Positions 1-7,076 of a stretch of 15,175 nt of DNA are shown piece after piece. The stretch spans positions 1-15,175 of the forward strand of contig USCL01000064.1 of NCBI GenBank assembly GCA_900553145.1. The letters are read 5' to 3'. A program made the position numbers and the translations under genes. Every line of letters starts with the position of its first letter. The stretch's first letter is position 1. Origin of the DNA: an uncultured Desulfovibrio sp. (lineage in GTDB: Bacteria > Desulfobacterota > Desulfovibrionia > Desulfovibrionales > Desulfovibrionaceae). Under the pieces are notes generated by a model that ran no database searches, had not been told where the DNA came from, and was given only the letters and a program-made list of their open reading frames with translations.

Positions 1-38
1 AGCTCAAGCTCGTCATCGGCGAAATTCGCACGAGCTGA
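1..38 (+). CDS. C-terminal end of an unidentified gene (partial)
   Basis: Reading from base 3, the plus strand gives LKLVIGEIRTS followed by a TGA stop at 36-38. The codons (CTC, AAG, CTC, GTC, ATC, GGC) match the GC-rich codon use of the real genes in the window, and no other gene covers this stretch, so it is probably the tail of a gene that begins off the left edge. Eleven residues are too few to name a family. The frame could also be chance. Confidence 0.45.
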   Translation, partial: LKLVIGEIRTS

Positions 39-67
39 GGACAGAAAAAAAGGAAAGGGAGAATTGA

Positions 68-116
68 GGGAGTGGAGGGGAATGCCCTTCTTCAGAAGGG
101 TTTTCCCTCCACTCCC
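68..116. repeat. GA-rich/CT-rich inverted repeat (hairpin 1)
   Basis: Bases 68-82 pair with 102-116 over 15 bp with one G-T wobble. Inside, CCCTTC (85-90) pairs with GAAGGG (95-100) around a TTCA loop. It lies 30 bases after the partial gene's stop, where a terminator would be expected, but no T-run follows the right arm. It shares its core, CTTCTTC then GAA(A/G)GG then TTTT and CCCTCC, with the hairpin at 384-426, so the two look like copies of one intergenic element. Confidence 0.7.
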
Positions 117-383
117 CCCACCCTCCCTTTCCCGAGACGTTACGTTATCGAATCCTTGTTCGCCGTGTTGGGGAGTTCCGGAACCTTGCCGGGCTGCGGG
201 CTTCCTTCTCCCTGGAGGATACGCTTCCGCCGTTTCCGTCCGTTAAGGGCGCGGGGCAGGGCGGTGTCTGGCGGATGAAAAGGCATGGAAACGGCTGGTT
301 CCTCTTCCGGCGCGGGGCGTTTCCCGACACGTTATGAGGCTGCCGCCCCCCTTCCTTCGCGGGCCGTGAGGCCCGAAGGGCAG

Positions 384-426
384 GGAGGGGAAAGGGAAGC
401 CTTCTTCGGAAAGGTTTTTCCCCTCC
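384..426. repeat. GA-rich/CT-rich inverted repeat (hairpin 2), before the DASS gene
   Basis: GGAGGGGAAA (384-393) pairs with TTTCCCCTCC (417-426), and an inner imperfect stem CCTTC/GAAAGG closes on a TTCG loop. It is 40 bases before the transporter start, so if transcription begins further upstream it forms part of the 5' leader. Its core resembles hairpin 1. A T-run at 436-443 follows but is too far from the stem for a classical terminator. Confidence 0.65.
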
Positions 427-465
427 ATATATCTCAATTTTTTCCACGCACCGCGCGGAGTGCAT

Positions 466-1869
466 ATGACAACTGCTGTTGCAATCAACAAGCTGTCCGG
501 AAAGTGGATAGGCTGGCTGACGAGTTTGCTTGGCGGCCTCTTTGTGGCTTGGTGCTTTTATGACCCGGGCGCGCCGAAAGTGAACCTCTACTGGTTCGGG
601 ACGATCATGGCGATCGGCATGTTCGCCTTTGATCTGCTGCCGAACTTTGTCACCGCCGTCCTGCTCCTGATGTACTATATCCTGACGGGCATCGCGGCGC
701 CCGATGTGGCCTTCGTCGGCTGGACGACCCCTATCCCGTGGCTGTGCATGTGCGGCATGCTCATCGGCGTGCTCATGGAAAAGACCCGGCTCGCCAACCG
801 CATCGCTTTGTTCACCATCAGCCGCGTGGGGACGACCCCCATTCGCATGTACATCGCGTTCCTGCTCGCCGGGTTCATCGTCAGCGCGATCATCCCCGAC
901 GTCATCACCGTGGACATCCTGTTCATGGCCATCGCCACCGGCATGTGCCAGAGCCTCAACCTGTCCGTGACGTCCCGCTCCGCGACCACCATCGTCCTTG
1001 CCGCCTTCTTTGGCGCGACCATCTCTTCGGCTGCCTACCTGCCCAACAACACGGGCATCATCGGCCTGCTCATGGTCAAGGATATGGGCGTCCCGTTCAC
1101 ATGGCTGAGCTTCTACAGCGAAAACCTGCCGTATCAGATCGGGCACGCGCTGTTGGCCTATACCATTTTGCACCTGTTCGGCGGCCGGGAGCTGGGCGAG
1201 CACATTTCCCGCTGCCGCGCCTGCGCCGAAGCCGAACTCGCCACCCTCGGCAAGATGAGCCGGGACGAAAAGAAGACCCTCGTTCTGGCCCTGCTGGCTC
1301 TGGTGGCGTTTATCAGCGAACCGTGGCACGGTATCCCCGGCTACTTCGCCTTCTGCAGCATGGTGCTGCTCGGCTTCACCCCCATCTTCAACCTGATGGA
1401 GGCCGAAGACCTCAAGAAGGTGCAGTTCCCCATCCTGTTCTTTATCGCGGGCTGCATGGCCATCGGCATCGTGGCGGGAACCCTCGGCATCCCCGCATGG
1501 CTGGCCGGGAAGCTGGTGCCCTACCTCCAGCAGATCGACAGCAACGCCGGTTCGTCCATGTTCGCCTACTGGGTGGGCGTCCTCGCCAACCTTGTGCTGA
1601 CGCCCGTCGCCGCGGCCACGTCCCTGAGCGTGCCTATGGCCGAGATCGCCACCTCGCTGAACCTCGGGATCAAGCCTATCCTCTACAGCTTCCTGTACGG
1701 GCTTGACCAGTTCATCCTGCCGTACGAGCTGGCTCCGGCCCTGATCATGTTCGCGACCGGATACGTCCGCGTCAGGTATCTTCTCGCGATTATGGCGACG
1801 CGCATGGTGCTGGCCAGCCTGATCGTGGCCTTTGTCGCCACTTTTATCTGGCCTATGATGAACCTGTAG
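466..1869 (+). CDS. DASS/SLC13-family anion:sodium symporter
   Basis: A 467-residue polytopic membrane protein of the divalent anion:Na+ symporter family, which imports sulfate, dicarboxylates or sulfonates. Hydrophobic segments run along the whole length. The family pattern is visible in both halves: the N-terminal re-entrant region ends in LPNNTGIIG (about 192-200), and the C-terminal half has ISEPWHGIP, then FPILFFIAGCMAIG, then VAAATSLSVPMAEIA (about 375-390). The substrate-binding Ser-Asn-Thr motifs of typical members are not intact: the first reads NNT and the second has Ala-Ala in place of Ser-Asn, so the substrate is uncertain. I chose ATG 466, 5 bases after GGAG (457-460); a GTG at 460 in the same frame overlaps that GGAG. 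The Crp/Fnr gene begins 22 bases after the stop, so the two are probably co-transcribed. Confidence 0.88.
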   Translation: MTTAVAINKLSGKWIGWLTSLLGGLFVAWCFYDPGAPKVNLYWFGTIMAIGMFAFDLLPNFVTAVLLLMYYILTGIAAPDVAFVGWTTPIPWLCMCGMLIGVLMEKTRLANRIALFTISRVGTTPIRMYIAFLLAGFIVSAIIPDVITVDILFMAIATGMCQSLNLSVTSRSATTIVLAAFFGATISSAAYLPNNTGIIGLLMVKDMGVPFTWLSFYSENLPYQIGHALLAYTILHLFGGRELGEHISRCRACAEAELATLGKMSRDEKKTLVLALLALVAFISEPWHGIPGYFAFCSMVLLGFTPIFNLMEAEDLKKVQFPILFFIAGCMAIGIVAGTLGIPAWLAGKLVPYLQQIDSNAGSSMFAYWVGVLANLVLTPVAAATSLSVPMAEIATSLNLGIKPILYSFLYGLDQFILPYELAPALIMFATGYVRVRYLLAIMATRMVLASLIVAFVATFIWPMMNL

Positions 1870-1891
1870 GGAGGGGTGAAAAGGAGGAGGC

Positions 1892-2590
1892 ATGAACCGT
1901 TTCGGATTTTGCAGGCAGGAAGGCCCGGTATTCCGCATCAGGGATCTCAACAGCCCGTGGCGTTCGGTGCTGCATCTGGGCCAGCGTCAGATGGTGGGCA
2001 AGTCCTACCGCTGGGAAGACGACCCCGAAACCGCGACGTTTTCCTTCTTGGAGAAGGGCAGGGTACGGCTCCTGAATCTTTCCGAAACGGGCAAGGAACG
2101 CATCGTGCTCTACATCGAGCCGGGGTGCCTCTTCCGCGAAATCGTGCTGCTGCATGTTTCCTCCTTGCATCCCGCGTCGCTGGAGGCGCTGGAACCCTGT
2201 GAAGTCTATAATTTTCCCCGGACCCTGCTGGATGACGCCGACTTCGTGCGGCAATATCCGGCGCTGATGAGCAATCTGGTCCACTCGCTCGGAGCCAAGG
2301 CCGGGGCCTTTTACAGCCAGATAACCGAAAGCGTCGAGCTGGACCCGCAGACGCAGGTCTGCCGGTATCTGCACCGCTTGGCCGAGGAGCGCCGGACCCG
2401 CGTGGTCAACCCCGGCGTGTCGCAGTCCGAGCTGGCCCTCGTGCTCGGGTTGCATCGGAGCACGGTATGCCGCATTATCCGGACCCTGCGGGATCGGGGC
2501 ATCTTGGGGCACTTTACCCGGTGTTCCCTCGAAATCCTCGACCGCGAAGCCCTCGCGGAGCTTTGCAACCCAAGCGAGGGATCGCAATGA
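1892..2590 (+). CDS. Crp/Fnr-family transcriptional regulator
   Basis: A 232-residue regulator. The N-terminal part (about 1-115) has the cyclic-nucleotide-binding-like beta barrel (FSFLEKGRVRLLNLSETGKER, then the IEPGCLFREI turn). A long dimerisation helix spans about 118-165, and the C-terminal winged helix has its helix-turn-helix at about 177-202 (SQSELALVLGLHRSTVCRII). It lacks the N-terminal cysteine cluster of Fnr, having only Cys7 near the start, so an iron-sulfur oxygen sensor is unlikely. The ligand is unknown. The ATG at 1892 sits 1 base after AAGGAGGAGG (1881-1890), a strong ribosome-binding region. It follows the DASS transporter by 22 bases, which suggests it controls that transporter and perhaps the redox genes downstream. 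No operator could be assigned with confidence. Confidence 0.9.
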   Translation: MNRFGFCRQEGPVFRIRDLNSPWRSVLHLGQRQMVGKSYRWEDDPETATFSFLEKGRVRLLNLSETGKERIVLYIEPGCLFREIVLLHVSSLHPASLEALEPCEVYNFPRTLLDDADFVRQYPALMSNLVHSLGAKAGAFYSQITESVELDPQTQVCRYLHRLAEERRTRVVNPGVSQSELALVLGLHRSTVCRIIRTLRDRGILGHFTRCSLEILDREALAELCNPSEGSQ

Positions 2591-2598
2591 GATGAAAC

Positions 2599-2647
2599 GG
2601 GGGGGAAACTTTTTGGGAGAGCGGACGCCTCCGCGGGTTTCCCCTTC
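2599..2647. repeat. Hairpin after the Crp/Fnr gene
   Basis: GGGGAAAC (2602-2609) pairs with GTTTCCCC (2637-2644), and the stem extends outward with wobbles. Inside, GCGGA (2621-2625) pairs with TCCGC (2630-2634) around a CGCC loop. It begins 8 bases after the regulator stop. There is no T-run after the right arm, so it could be a weak terminator, a processing site or a block to 3' decay rather than a full stop before the thioredoxin gene. Confidence 0.55.
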
Positions 2648-2758
2648 CCCCGGAACCTCCGCCACCCCCAACGCTTTCGGGCGATGGGAAGGTGGCATGA
2701 AGGGAACCCCTTCCTTTCTTGGGAAGAAAAACTGCATGAAACCAATGGGAGTGACGTC

Positions 2759-3067
2759 ATGATCGAGATCATCACTGAAGCTGATTACAAGGAACGCATT
2801 GCGGCGACGGACAATGGCGTGCTGCTGTTCTTCAAGAAACTGTGCCCGCACTGCAAGAACATGGAAAAGGTGCTTGAGAAGTTCGGTGCCGCCAAAGCCG
2901 GCGTCGCGCTGTACGGCATCGACATCGAAGAGAACGCCGCCGCTGCCGCCGCGCTCGGCGCGGAACGCCCCCCGACGATTTTCGCCATCAAAGGCGGCGA
3001 GGTCAAAGCCTCCAAGGTCGGCCTCATGAATCCCCGCGAAATGGCCGCTTTCTTCGAGAAAGCGTAA
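2759..3067 (+). CDS. Small thioredoxin with a CPHC active site
   Basis: A 102-residue single-domain thioredoxin-fold protein, cytoplasmic (no signal peptide). The redox centre is Cys29-Pro-His-Cys32 in KKLCPHCKNM, not the CGPC of classical thioredoxin. The Trp before the first Cys is replaced by Leu, and the cis-proline loop is present at Pro72 before Thr73 (RPPTIF). CPHC is the DsbA-type dipeptide and generally makes the disulfide more oxidising. An upstream ATG at 2684 is in frame, but the segment it adds is unlike a thioredoxin and falls in hairpin-rich sequence. ATG 2759 has GGGAG 7 bases before it, so I chose that. The thioredoxin-reductase-like gene follows on the same strand and is the likely partner. 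Confidence 0.88.
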   Translation: MIEIITEADYKERIAATDNGVLLFFKKLCPHCKNMEKVLEKFGAAKAGVALYGIDIEENAAAAAALGAERPPTIFAIKGGEVKASKVGLMNPREMAAFFEKA

Positions 3068-3458
3068 GGGGCCGAATCTGGGGGAGGGTGAAATCCTTCA
3101 GGAAGAGGGCGGCGCTGCTGGCGTTCCCGCAACCATCCGGGAATGCCAGCGGCCCCGGTCCCTTGCCGGGCCTCCCTTTCTCCCTTGCCCCAGACCCTAT
3201 CCCTCGTCTTCACTGAGACTTTCATAAAAGATTTTTCATCGGTATTCCCTGTGCCCGGCGGTTTGTTTCGGCGTGCGACGTGCGCCGGGGCGTCTCGCAA
3301 GGCAGAGGGGCCGATAGCCGCGCCGTTTGTCTCGGAAGAGCGGGCTGTTCCCGAACGGAAAAGCCGCGGCGACACCTCCCCGCCTGTCGAAATTTTAGGG
3401 GGTGGGGTCCGGGAAAGGAGCGTTTAGAGTCTCCTCCCCGGCAAACCAGGAGCTTTCA
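3068..3458. other. Intergenic stretch between thioredoxin and its reductase
   Basis: About 390 bases without a supportable gene. The first third is filled by a branched palindromic element (3078-3193). The middle has a short AT-rich run (about 3221-3240), and the end carries the ribosome-binding site for the reductase (CCAGGAG, 3446-3452). The size of the gap and the hairpins suggest the reductase may have its own promoter, but no hexamer pair is good enough to call. Confidence 0.5.
3078..3193. repeat. Branched palindromic element
   Basis: An outer imperfect stem joins CTGGGG (3078-3083) with CCCCAG (3188-3193), continued by AGGG/CCCT and TGAAA/TTTC pairs. Inside is a strong 13-bp stem, 3117-3129 with 3138-3150 (one G-T wobble, 8-base loop), and a second small hairpin with CCCGG/CCGGG arms near 3154-3170. 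The whole folds as a cruciform-like unit of about 115 bases. Its GA-rich outer arm resembles the hairpins at 68-116 and 384-426. No coding capacity is seen. Confidence 0.6.
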
Positions 3459-4382
3459 ATGGAAGAACGTACTTGTGACATCATCGTACTGGGCGGCGGG
3501 CCTGCCGGGATGACGGCGGCGATCTACGCGAAACGCGCGAACCTCGATGTGGTGCTCCTCGAGACGAACGTGACGGGTGGGCTGGTGAATTCGACGTACA
3601 CGGTGGAGAATTTCCCGTCGTACCCTGAGATCCACGGCATGGAGCTCATGGAGAAGATGCGCGAACATGTGGACCACATGGGCGTGGAAGTCGAAGAGGT
3701 TTTTGAAGTGACCGGCCTCGAACTCGGCGCGGACGAGAAGATCGTGCATGGGGACGGCATCGTCTACAAGGCTCCGGCGATCATTCTGGCGACGGGCCGC
3801 AAGCCCATTGCGCTGGACGTGCCCACCGAATGCGATCAGATGCACTTCTGCGCGATCTGCGACGGTGCCCCGTATAAGGATAAGCGCGTTCTCGTGGTCG
3901 GCGGCGGAAACAGCGCCTTCGACGAGGGCCTGTACCTCCTCAATCTCGGCGTTGCCGAACTGACCGTGGTGGAAATCATGGATCGGTTCTTCGCGGCGCA
4001 GGCCACGCAGGACGCGCTGCTCGGCGATCCCCGCGTGAAGGGCTTCAAGACGACCAGGGTCGTGGACGTGGAAGTCACGGATGGGAAACTGTCCGCCGCC
4101 ATCCTCGAAGACGCGCGGACCGGCGAACGCACCGCGCTGCCTGTGGATGGGATATTCGTGTTCCTCGGCCAGTCCCCGAACAACGAATGGTTCAAGGATG
4201 CAATCGCCCTTGACGACAAGGGGTACATCCTTGCGGGTGAGGATATGTCGACCAATATCCCCGGCGTATTCGGCGCGGGTGACATCAACCACAAGCAGTA
4301 CCGCCAGATCACCACGGCGGTCAGCGACGGCACCGTGGCCGCGCTCGCCGCCGAACGCTGGTTGCGCAGCCGCAAGAAATAA
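3459..4382 (+). CDS. Thioredoxin-reductase-like FAD oxidoreductase, atypical NAD(P) site
   Basis: A 307-residue flavoprotein with the low-molecular-weight thioredoxin reductase fold. The FAD-binding GGGPAG is at 12-17, the redox disulfide is Cys131-Ala-Ile-Cys134 (FCAICDGA), the nucleotide-binding GGGNSA is at 148-153, and the C-terminal FAD motif is GAGDINHKQYRQITTAVSDG. The usual NADPH-binding HRR...R stretch after the second Rossmann strand is replaced by VEIMDRFFAAQ (171-181). An acidic residue at the end of that strand favours NADH or another donor over NADPH; this is inference. ATG 3459 has AGGAG 6 bases upstream, while an in-frame ATG at 3402 would add a tail unlike the family. It lies downstream of the CPHC thioredoxin and probably reduces it. 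Confidence 0.88.
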   Translation: MEERTCDIIVLGGGPAGMTAAIYAKRANLDVVLLETNVTGGLVNSTYTVENFPSYPEIHGMELMEKMREHVDHMGVEVEEVFEVTGLELGADEKIVHGDGIVYKAPAIILATGRKPIALDVPTECDQMHFCAICDGAPYKDKRVLVVGGGNSAFDEGLYLLNLGVAELTVVEIMDRFFAAQATQDALLGDPRVKGFKTTRVVDVEVTDGKLSAAILEDARTGERTALPVDGIFVFLGQSPNNEWFKDAIALDDKGYILAGEDMSTNIPGVFGAGDINHKQYRQITTAVSDGTVAALAAERWLRSRKK

Positions 4383-4487
4383 GGTTATGTATAACGCCGG
4401 GGGAGGATGTTTGGGGAAAGGCGTCCCCCCCCGCCATGCCGCCCGCATAAACGGGCGGTGGGGAGAGACGTTCCCTCGGGGGGCGCG

Positions 4488-4613
4488 CGCATATTCCCAT
4501 ACATTTGGCTGTAGTTGCCCTCAGTAACATGCGGGCCGACAACGCCTCATCGTGTATGGGGATATGTGGTCAAACTCCCTCTCTTGGCTCATGCCGGGAG
4601 GGGGAGTTTTTTT
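4488..4613 (+). ncRNA. Candidate structured small RNA with its own terminator
   Basis: Bases 4488-4503 pair with 4553-4568 over 16 bp with two G-T wobbles. Within it, GGC (4507-4509) pairs with GCC (4544-4546), GTTG (4514-4517) with CAAC (4540-4543), and CCC (4518-4520) with GGG (4533-4535), leaving a 12-base apical loop and two offset bulges. Three bases after the closing stem an intrinsic terminator begins (4572-4613). This is either a free-standing small RNA or one cut from the thioredoxin reductase 3' end. A TATAAC at 4390-4395 could be a -10 box, but no good -35 is visible. It matches no RNA family I can recognise. Confidence 0.5.
4572..4613 (+). terminator. Intrinsic terminator
   Basis: AAACTCCCTCTC (4572-4583) pairs with GAGGGGGAGTTT (4598-4609) over 12 bp with one T-G wobble, and the right arm runs into seven consecutive T (4607-4613). 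A small GGC/GCC pairing may shorten the loop. The orientation is plus, so it ends whatever is transcribed through the structured element before it. It is more than 180 bases after the thioredoxin reductase stop. Confidence 0.85.
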
Positions 4614-5211
4614 GCATCCGGTTACGCCCTCCGCGACATTTTGCCTCGGCAGTGAATGGCTTTGAGGAAAAATCGAATTCCGGATCGTGCGGTGGAACGG
4701 CAAAAAGAGGGGAACGCCCTGTCCCTTTGTGCCTTCAGCTTCCGTGATGGGAGGCGGTTCCCCATGCCGCGTCCGTTCATCGGCGTTTGAGCGGTGCCCT
4801 GGGCATCCGGTTGAGCCGCTCCGTGGGCAGCCTTGGCCATTCCCCTGAACGGCAACGCCCGCCTTCAGTGTTGGGTATAAGGCGTGAAACCCTTCCGAGC
4901 GGCACATGGGCGTAGTAAGGCTGTCAGGAATCTGTTGGATTTCCGCACATACGGCTTGGCATGCCTGCTTGCATTCGGACGCGCTTGTCTCTCAGCGATG
5001 CGTTCCGCCCCTTCAGGGGGAAGCCCGCTCGTGGGAAAGAGTCCGTGTCCTGATGAGTACGGCAAATCCGTTCATCCCTGTCCGTTCCTGAGTGAAACAT
5101 ATTGTCATCCGGCCCCGCTTCCGGAACGTATCCCCAAAGGGAGAAGGCAATGGCGGGCATGCCTCTTTTTCCAGAAGCAGGGCCTGAACGCATACCCTGA
5201 CGGGCAGGGAT

Positions 5212-5820
5212 TTATGGCCGGAGAACCTTATCGGCCAGTGCGAGGCTGGTCACGACATCCAGCATGTTGGTGGTCTGGCCGACCTGTTTCGCTTCGAGCA
5301 GGCCGTAGAAGTCGAGGCAGGTTCCGCAAACGAGGATATCCGTCCCGGCGGCCTCCAGCGCTTTCAGGCTGTCCAGCGGTTTGCCGGGGGCGGCGGCGAG
5401 CTTTCCCCCGCCGTTCAACAGAATGACCCGCCACAGGCTTTCGCCCAACTCGGGCAGCGTGGACAGGAAATTGCCCATCAGCTTTCCGCCGAGCTCCTCG
5501 CTGCCGCGCCCAAGGGTTTCGGTAGTGATAAGCACCAGCGTCTTGCCGGGGGCTGAGGTCCCGGTTTCGCAGGAGGCGGCTTCGGGTTCCGTAACGCGGC
5601 ATCCGCAGGCTGTGGCGGAAACAATCCACACACCGGCGTTTTCTTGCCGCACGTCCACGGAATAGCCGTTACGGCCCAGAAAACGGCTCAGGTTTTCTGA
5701 AGCGGCCACGTTGTCCACGAGGACGTTTATGGAAGACGGCTTTTCCTCTTCCAACGCCTTGCGGCAGCGGATGACGGGTTCGGGGCAGGGTAAACCGCAA
5801 CAATTTAATTCCTTGCTCAT
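5212..5820 (-). CDS. yedF: YedF-type sulfurtransferase-like selenium-metabolism protein
   Basis: A 202-residue cytoplasmic protein with two domains. Residues 1-75 form a TusA-like domain with the hallmark CCGLPCPEPV (Cys12 is the position of the persulfide-carrying cysteine in TusA, followed by Pro-Glu-Pro). Residues about 92-200 form a DsrE/peroxiredoxin-like domain with the paired cysteines of VCGTCLDFYG (Cys165, Cys168). Cys72 and Cys74 lie between them. This architecture and length match YedF, which in many anaerobes travels with selenium-metabolism genes and is thought to carry sulfur or selenium; its exact role is unproven. It is the last gene of the minus-strand group, 88 bases after the reductase gene. 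The start has AAAGGA about 9 bases before ATG. Confidence 0.9.
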   Translation of the reverse strand: MSKELNCCGLPCPEPVIRCRKALEEEKPSSINVLVDNVAASENLSRFLGRNGYSVDVRQENAGVWIVSATACGCRVTEPEAASCETGTSAPGKTLVLITTETLGRGSEELGGKLMGNFLSTLPELGESLWRVILLNGGGKLAAAPGKPLDSLKALEAAGTDILVCGTCLDFYGLLEAKQVGQTTNMLDVVTSLALADKVLRP

Positions 5821-5908
5821 GATAAGCGTCCTTTTGTTTTTGCATTGACGAAACGGCGGTCTTTACGGCGGAGAAAAGGGGCGGCGTTGGCCTCCTCAAT
5901 GGCGGAGC

Positions 5909-7043
5909 CTAGCCGAGCATTTCAAGGAAGGCCTCGATACGGACTTTGAGCTGCTCGGTATCCGTTTCCGAATAGTCCGTGACGATGTGGAGGAACGGCA
6001 GGCCAAGTTCCTCGCGCACGAATTTTTTGACCGACCACGATTCCACTTCGTAAGTCTGGCATCCCTGCCATGTGAGATCGACCACGGCGTCAGCCTGAAA
6101 CGCCTCGGTCAGCTCCTTGAGGGCCGTATAGCGGTTGGGGTTGGGCGACATGACGGAACACGGCGTATCAAGATACCGCCCGGCGAGCTCGGTCAGGGGA
6201 TCGGCGGCCTCGTCCATCATCAGGCGTACTTTTTTGTAACAGGTGCAGTTGTCGATGCAGACGATACTTGCCCCGCACCCTTCAAGCAATTGGATAGCTT
6301 TGTGGGAGCCCAAGCCGGTGGGGACGCCCGTGAGCAGGATGCGGGGCGCGTTCGGGGGAACGGTTCCGGCCTCCGCGCAGCCGATCTCGGCGGCGATGTC
6401 CCGCAGGAGGGCGATGGCCTGTTCGTAGTCGGGCATGAAGGAAGCCCGGAAACAGATGTCCAGCAGATCCATGCCCGTGAGGGGCGACGGCTTGCGCTTG
6501 GCGAGGTCGAGGACATCCTTCAGAGCGCGGCGGAGCCGGTTGGTCAGCCGGATGGCCTCACGCAGCTTGTCCTGAGTGATGGAGGCGCCGAAATCCTTTT
6601 CCAGCCTCGCAATAAGGCCGGCGTACTGCGCGCGCCAGTAGCCCTTTGGCGTCGCCGTCCTGAATCTGCGGGAGCTGGAGCAGCACGAGGGGCTTGTAGG
6701 CGGCCAGCAGCTCGTACATCTTTTTCTTGCCGTCGCAGGTGGTGTCCGCCACCACGATGTCCGAGGCGGCAAGGTAGGGGCAGCTGTCCTGAAGCGCGAA
6801 GCCGAAGCTGCTTTTGATCAGCGGGCAGAGGGAGCGGGGAAGCATGGTTTCCGCCACCGGGATGGAGTCGTTTTTCGTGCCGCACAGCGAAACGGGGATG
6901 GCCCCTGCGGCCAGCGCGATTTCCAGCGGCGAATAGATGCAGTACTGGCCCACGACCTTTTTCCCTGCGGCCTTGGCCTCCTGAAGCGCCAGCACGTTGC
7001 GCCCGGTGATGTCGCGGAACCGTTCGAGGCTTGCGTATGCCAT
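5909..7043 (-). pseudogene. YjiM-type double-cubane-cluster reductase (2-hydroxyacyl-CoA dehydratase family), frameshifted
   Basis: Two overlapping frames together give one 377-residue protein of the HgdB/FldB superfamily, in the branch of the double-cubane-cluster proteins that perform ATP-dependent reduction of small molecules. The first part (from ATG 7043, AAGGAG 8 bases upstream) has YSPLEIALAAGAIP, LCPLIKSS, DSCPY and TTCDGKKKMYE, with cysteines at 35, 54, 73, 88 and 103. The second has VCIDNCTCYKK and HIVTDYSETDTEQLK. They join at Lys133-Gly134: the frame continues correctly only if one G of the GGG at 6642-6644 (minus strand) is skipped, otherwise translation runs on to an unrelated tail ending at 6558. 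Both halves look fully conserved, so the break is recent, a sequencing or assembly error, or recoded. The activase gene lies 33 bases upstream. Confidence 0.8.
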
Positions 7044-7076
7044 GATGATTCTCCTTGAAGGGTGTGGTGTTGCAGC

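Larger units (their letters stand above)
39..465. other. Gene-free intergenic stretch with two large hairpins
   Basis: About 430 bases between the partial gene and the DASS transporter. It is strongly strand-asymmetric, with G/A-rich runs opposite C/T-rich runs, and holds two related inverted repeats (68-116 and 384-426, listed separately) plus a small GGGCC/GGCCC hairpin at 361-374. The short open frames crossing it have poor codon use and no recognisable domain. I see no convincing sigma-70 promoter; the AT-rich part just before the transporter (427-445) is the most likely place for one. Confidence 0.6.
4383..5211. other. Long gap between convergent genes
   Basis: About 830 bases between the stops of the thioredoxin reductase (plus) and yedF (minus). 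The first 100 bases are extremely G/C-run-rich and hold a perfect 7-bp hairpin, CCGCCCG (4439-4445) with CGGGCGG (4452-4458). A structured RNA candidate with terminator occupies 4488-4613. From 4614 to 5211 I see nothing supportable: the short open frames have unselected codon use, and I recognise no domain, tRNA or repeat. Confidence 0.55.

Noticed and set aside
145..1950. A 601-codon open frame on the minus strand opposite the DASS transporter
   Set aside because: Its product is dominated by His, Arg, Gly, Asp and Gln runs typical of the antisense of a GC-rich membrane protein, with no domain; the plus-strand transporter explains the region.
4400..4613. 6S RNA or signal-recognition-particle RNA
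   Set aside because: The length could fit 6S RNA if transcription started near 4402, but the central bubble and the conserved SRP loop motif are not present.
5050..5075. CTGATGAG resembling the core of a hammerhead ribozyme
   Set aside because: The matching GAAA core and the flanking helices are absent; the next bases read GCAAAT and no stem I or III can be drawn.
4884..5426. A 180-codon plus-strand frame running into yedF from the other strand
   Set aside because: Its second half is antisense to yedF and its first half has unselected codon use with no domain.
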